A stretch of 64,000 nucleotides of DNA from Vanilla planifolia (lineage: Eukaryota > Streptophyta > Magnoliopsida > Asparagales > Orchidaceae). How positions within the stretch are numbered: position 1 is the first letter of the stretch; each line of letters starts with the position of its first letter. A program made the position numbers and the translations under genes. Positions 61,938 to 64,000 of the stretch are shown here, in pieces. Where the stretch lies: positions 9,784,068 to 9,848,067 of the forward strand of contig CM043865.1 in NCBI GenBank assembly GCA_023846275.1. The letters are read 5' to 3'. Under the pieces are notes generated by a model, which worked only from the letters and a program-made list of their open reading frames with translations, was not told the origin of the DNA and searched no databases.

Positions 61938-63052
61938 GATAATACAGGACAAATTTAGTTTTTTAGAGATGCTCAATAAATTATTTGAGAATATAAAAAG
62001 ATAATATATACTAATTAAAATTAGGTGATTTTATGTGATATTTTATAACTGTTTAAAGATTGACATTCTAAAGTTATATTATAGATTAAGTTGAGTAGGT
62101 GACAACACCTTAAATATTAAACATAAAATTTTGTAAAATATTTTTTGTTACATCTAATTTTGCACATAAAATGGAGAATTTAAGACAAATTTTATGTAAA
62201 ATATTTTAATAGAAAAAATAAATTCTAAATTTAGATTATTATCTAGAAAATAAAAGTTGTTGAAAAAGTACACATTTTTTATGATGATATGGGTGTTGGT
62301 GAAAGGAAGAATTTGTTTGTTTACTGACTCTCCTAATCGAAGCTCTCTCACCTTTGACTCTTGTCTTTTACAAAAGATTTGGTTGCTGACTCTCCCGATG
62401 GAAGATCTCCTACTTTCGATCTTTGTCTTTCACAAGAAAAGTTAAAATCTTTCTAACCAGAGTTCGATACACATTTTGTTTATAAAAGTGAAAGCATACA
62501 AATAAAAGAAATTTTTATTCCATAATTATGGCAAACATTCCTATTTATAGGGATCTCAAAAGTTCGTCAGTAATTTCCTTAAAAAAATGAAAAAAATTAT
62601 AAAATTAATTAAATTAAGCAATTTTCAAACTAGTCGTGCATTTCGGGTGGCGGTAATAGCAAGCAGGGAAATTGCATAGGTGGAGTTGATGGTTCGATTA
62701 TCAATTAGGCGTTGGTTAGGCGGAATATAACGGGTTGGCGATGACTAGCAGGTTGGGGTAGGTCGTCGCGGGTTGGAGGGAATCAAGCGGGTCGTTGCTA
62801 GTAATGGTTCAGCACTGGTTGAGCGGATTAGCCAGTTTATCGGATCCTGTGAGCGCATGTGTTAGCTTGGGCAGCAGCAACAGCTGCTGACGACGACGTA
62901 ACGGCCATAAATGGCGGCGGGCGGTGGAAAGCCGCGAAAACAATAAAAAGCTTAATTTTAAGTATTTTTTGAAGCAATTTTCTACTAAATTTTGTATCGG
63001 AGGATTTATGAAACTAGTGCAACGCCAACAGGTGTGTTTGTTTACTAATTCA
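61938..63052 (-). repeat. Gypsy-family LTR copy on the - strand (solo or isolated LTR)
   Basis: Read on the - strand it starts TGAATTAGTAAACAAACACACC, then TTGGCGTTGCACTAGT, a GC-rich block (62640-62930), TATA box (CTATTTATAG at 62541-62550 on +), an AT-rich leader and an end near TTTGTCCTGTATTATCC. Every landmark of the 44879 and 53271 LTRs occurs in order. Its U3 block is more GC-rich than in the other two. The leader contains an extra two-unit tandem duplication of about 55 bp (62320-62440). No polyprotein was seen on either side. Confidence 0.75.
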
Positions 63053-63372
63053 TAGTCACGTACAAACATTTACCAAGAACTTACATTGTCCATTTCAAGC
63101 TTAACCATCCACTTAGCTAATTCTGGGATAACTTCATTTTCCTAAAGTCAAAATTCAGGAGAGAAAATCAGTCATTCTGAAACATCCTAAAGTTTTGATC
63201 TCAATTTGATTCTAAATCCTAGATAAGTTTTGTTACATCATAGTCACCAACAAACGTTTACCTGGAACTTACACTCACTATTTCAAGGTTAACCATCCTC
63301 TTAGCTAATTCTAGTATAAATTCATTTTCCTAAAGTAAAGAAAAATCAGAAATAAAATCATTCATTTATGCC
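63051..63372 (+). repeat. Two-unit direct repeat of about 188 bp
   Basis: CATAGTCAC at 63051 and again at 63239 starts two similar units: CAAACATTTACC/CAAACGTTTACC, GAACTTACA, CTTAGCTAATTCT, TTCATTTTCCTAAAGT. The first unit abuts the LTR end exactly. The second fades near 63372. Confidence 0.75.
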
Positions 63373-63470
63373 ACCATTCATCTTTTTCCACTGCATATGT
63401 GATTGCGTGTATGCATTGCATCTGATTCACATCAAGGTCAATATCAAAATGTGACAATATTCCATTCTTG

Positions 63471-63655
63471 TCAGTTTGATTTTAGAGCATGAAAAACATT
63501 TATGGTTTCATTTCTCGTTAATTTATTATCACTGTGAAGTGCCTTGGTTTTACCTGCACAGTTTTATATCAGAAAGTAAAAGCATTTTGGTTTCATTCTT
63601 AATTGGTTGATTCTTGAGTCCTTGTCAAAATTCTTAGTATGATGTCAGAGCAATA
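63471..63655 (+). repeat. Three primer-binding-site-like motifs at about 80-90 bp spacing
   Basis: TTTGATTTTAGAGC (63475-63488), GTTTTATATCAGAAAG (63561-63576) and TATGATGTCAGAGC (63638-63651) resemble TTTGGTATCAGAGC. The first two are followed by similar sequence (GCAT or AAGC, then TTTGGTTTCATT or TATGGTTTCATT). Together they look like a short tandem array that repeats the start of a retrotransposon internal region. Confidence 0.5.
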
Positions 63656-64000
63656 TTCTTCAAGATTGATCAAATGTGTTTACCATCAAATGCTCAAGTG
63701 TGAAAGCAATGAATGGTTGTCTACTTTTACTACCAAGGATGATTATAAGAATGTTTTTAAAGCTATTTGATTTGTTCAATTGTCGTAGAACATTGATAAG
63801 AATTATGATTTATATCTGCTGTTCATTCCTTGGACTCTTCCTTGCCATGTAGTTCATAGATATCTTGGCATATTGTCAAACTAGAATCAACCACTTGACT
63901 CACATTTGCTAGACTCTTGAAGTATTATGTGTGAACATTTATGTCAATCTAGAGAAGTGCAGGACTTTATAATGTTTGGGAGGTAATTGTGGTTGAGCAT
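63656..64000. other. Unassigned right edge
   Basis: AT-rich, no frame or motif that I recognise. It may be decayed retrotransposon gag following the primer-site-like motif at 63638. Confidence 0.3.

Overview
This is a window of nuclear DNA from a seed plant. Protein genes are sparse and split by GT-AG introns of up to several kilobases, and the background is very AT-rich. LTR and non-LTR retrotransposon remains fill the space between them. I cannot name the species. All four host genes read on the + strand, and no rRNA or tRNA gene or CRISPR array was seen.

Layout. Positions 1-5.6 kb hold decayed repeats, including a retrotransposon-type primer-binding site at 420. Positions 6169-9169 carry a four-exon h-type thioredoxin with a tiny first coding exon that encodes an N-terminal acylation motif. 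Positions 9.2-11.8 kb are AT-rich without genes. Positions 11.84-13.51 kb hold an old LTR-like copy, directly followed by a seven-exon gene (13712-25757) for a protein with two PRC-barrel halves, of the type conserved in cyanobacteria and plastids. Its first intron is about 7.5 kb and contains a pair of direct repeats. About 0.6 kb downstream is a TATA box, a probable leader intron and a two-exon NET4-like actin-binding (KIP1/NAB domain) gene (28151-29912).

From 30 to 56 kb the window is repeat territory. A GC-rich, apparently recent L1-type LINE with a complete 1388-residue ORF2 (endonuclease, reverse transcriptase, RNase H) lies on the - strand at about 35.9-40.98 kb. A heavily decayed Ty3/gypsy element lies on the + strand at about 44.88-54.80 kb. 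Its integrase is split by a second LTR-type element, a relative of the copy at 11.84 kb. Another copy of the gypsy LTR lies on the - strand at 61.94-63.05 kb. At 56050-56184 there is a single exon of a probable cytochrome bc1 subunit 10 (QCR10-like) gene whose second exon I could not find in the remaining 7.8 kb.

The host genes are unrelated in function (cytosolic or membrane redox, plastid, actin-membrane linkage, mitochondrial respiration), so nothing suggests a gene cluster. I found no convincing new multi-gene system. The items most worth a second look are the nested retroelement at 44.9-54.8 kb, the near-intact LINE with its 13-base G run, the 38-bp minisatellite at 42.9 kb, the dispersed repeat family sharing the word CATACTTGTATGAT, the reiterated primer-binding-site-like motifs near 57.0 and 63.5 kb, and the orphan QCR10 exon.
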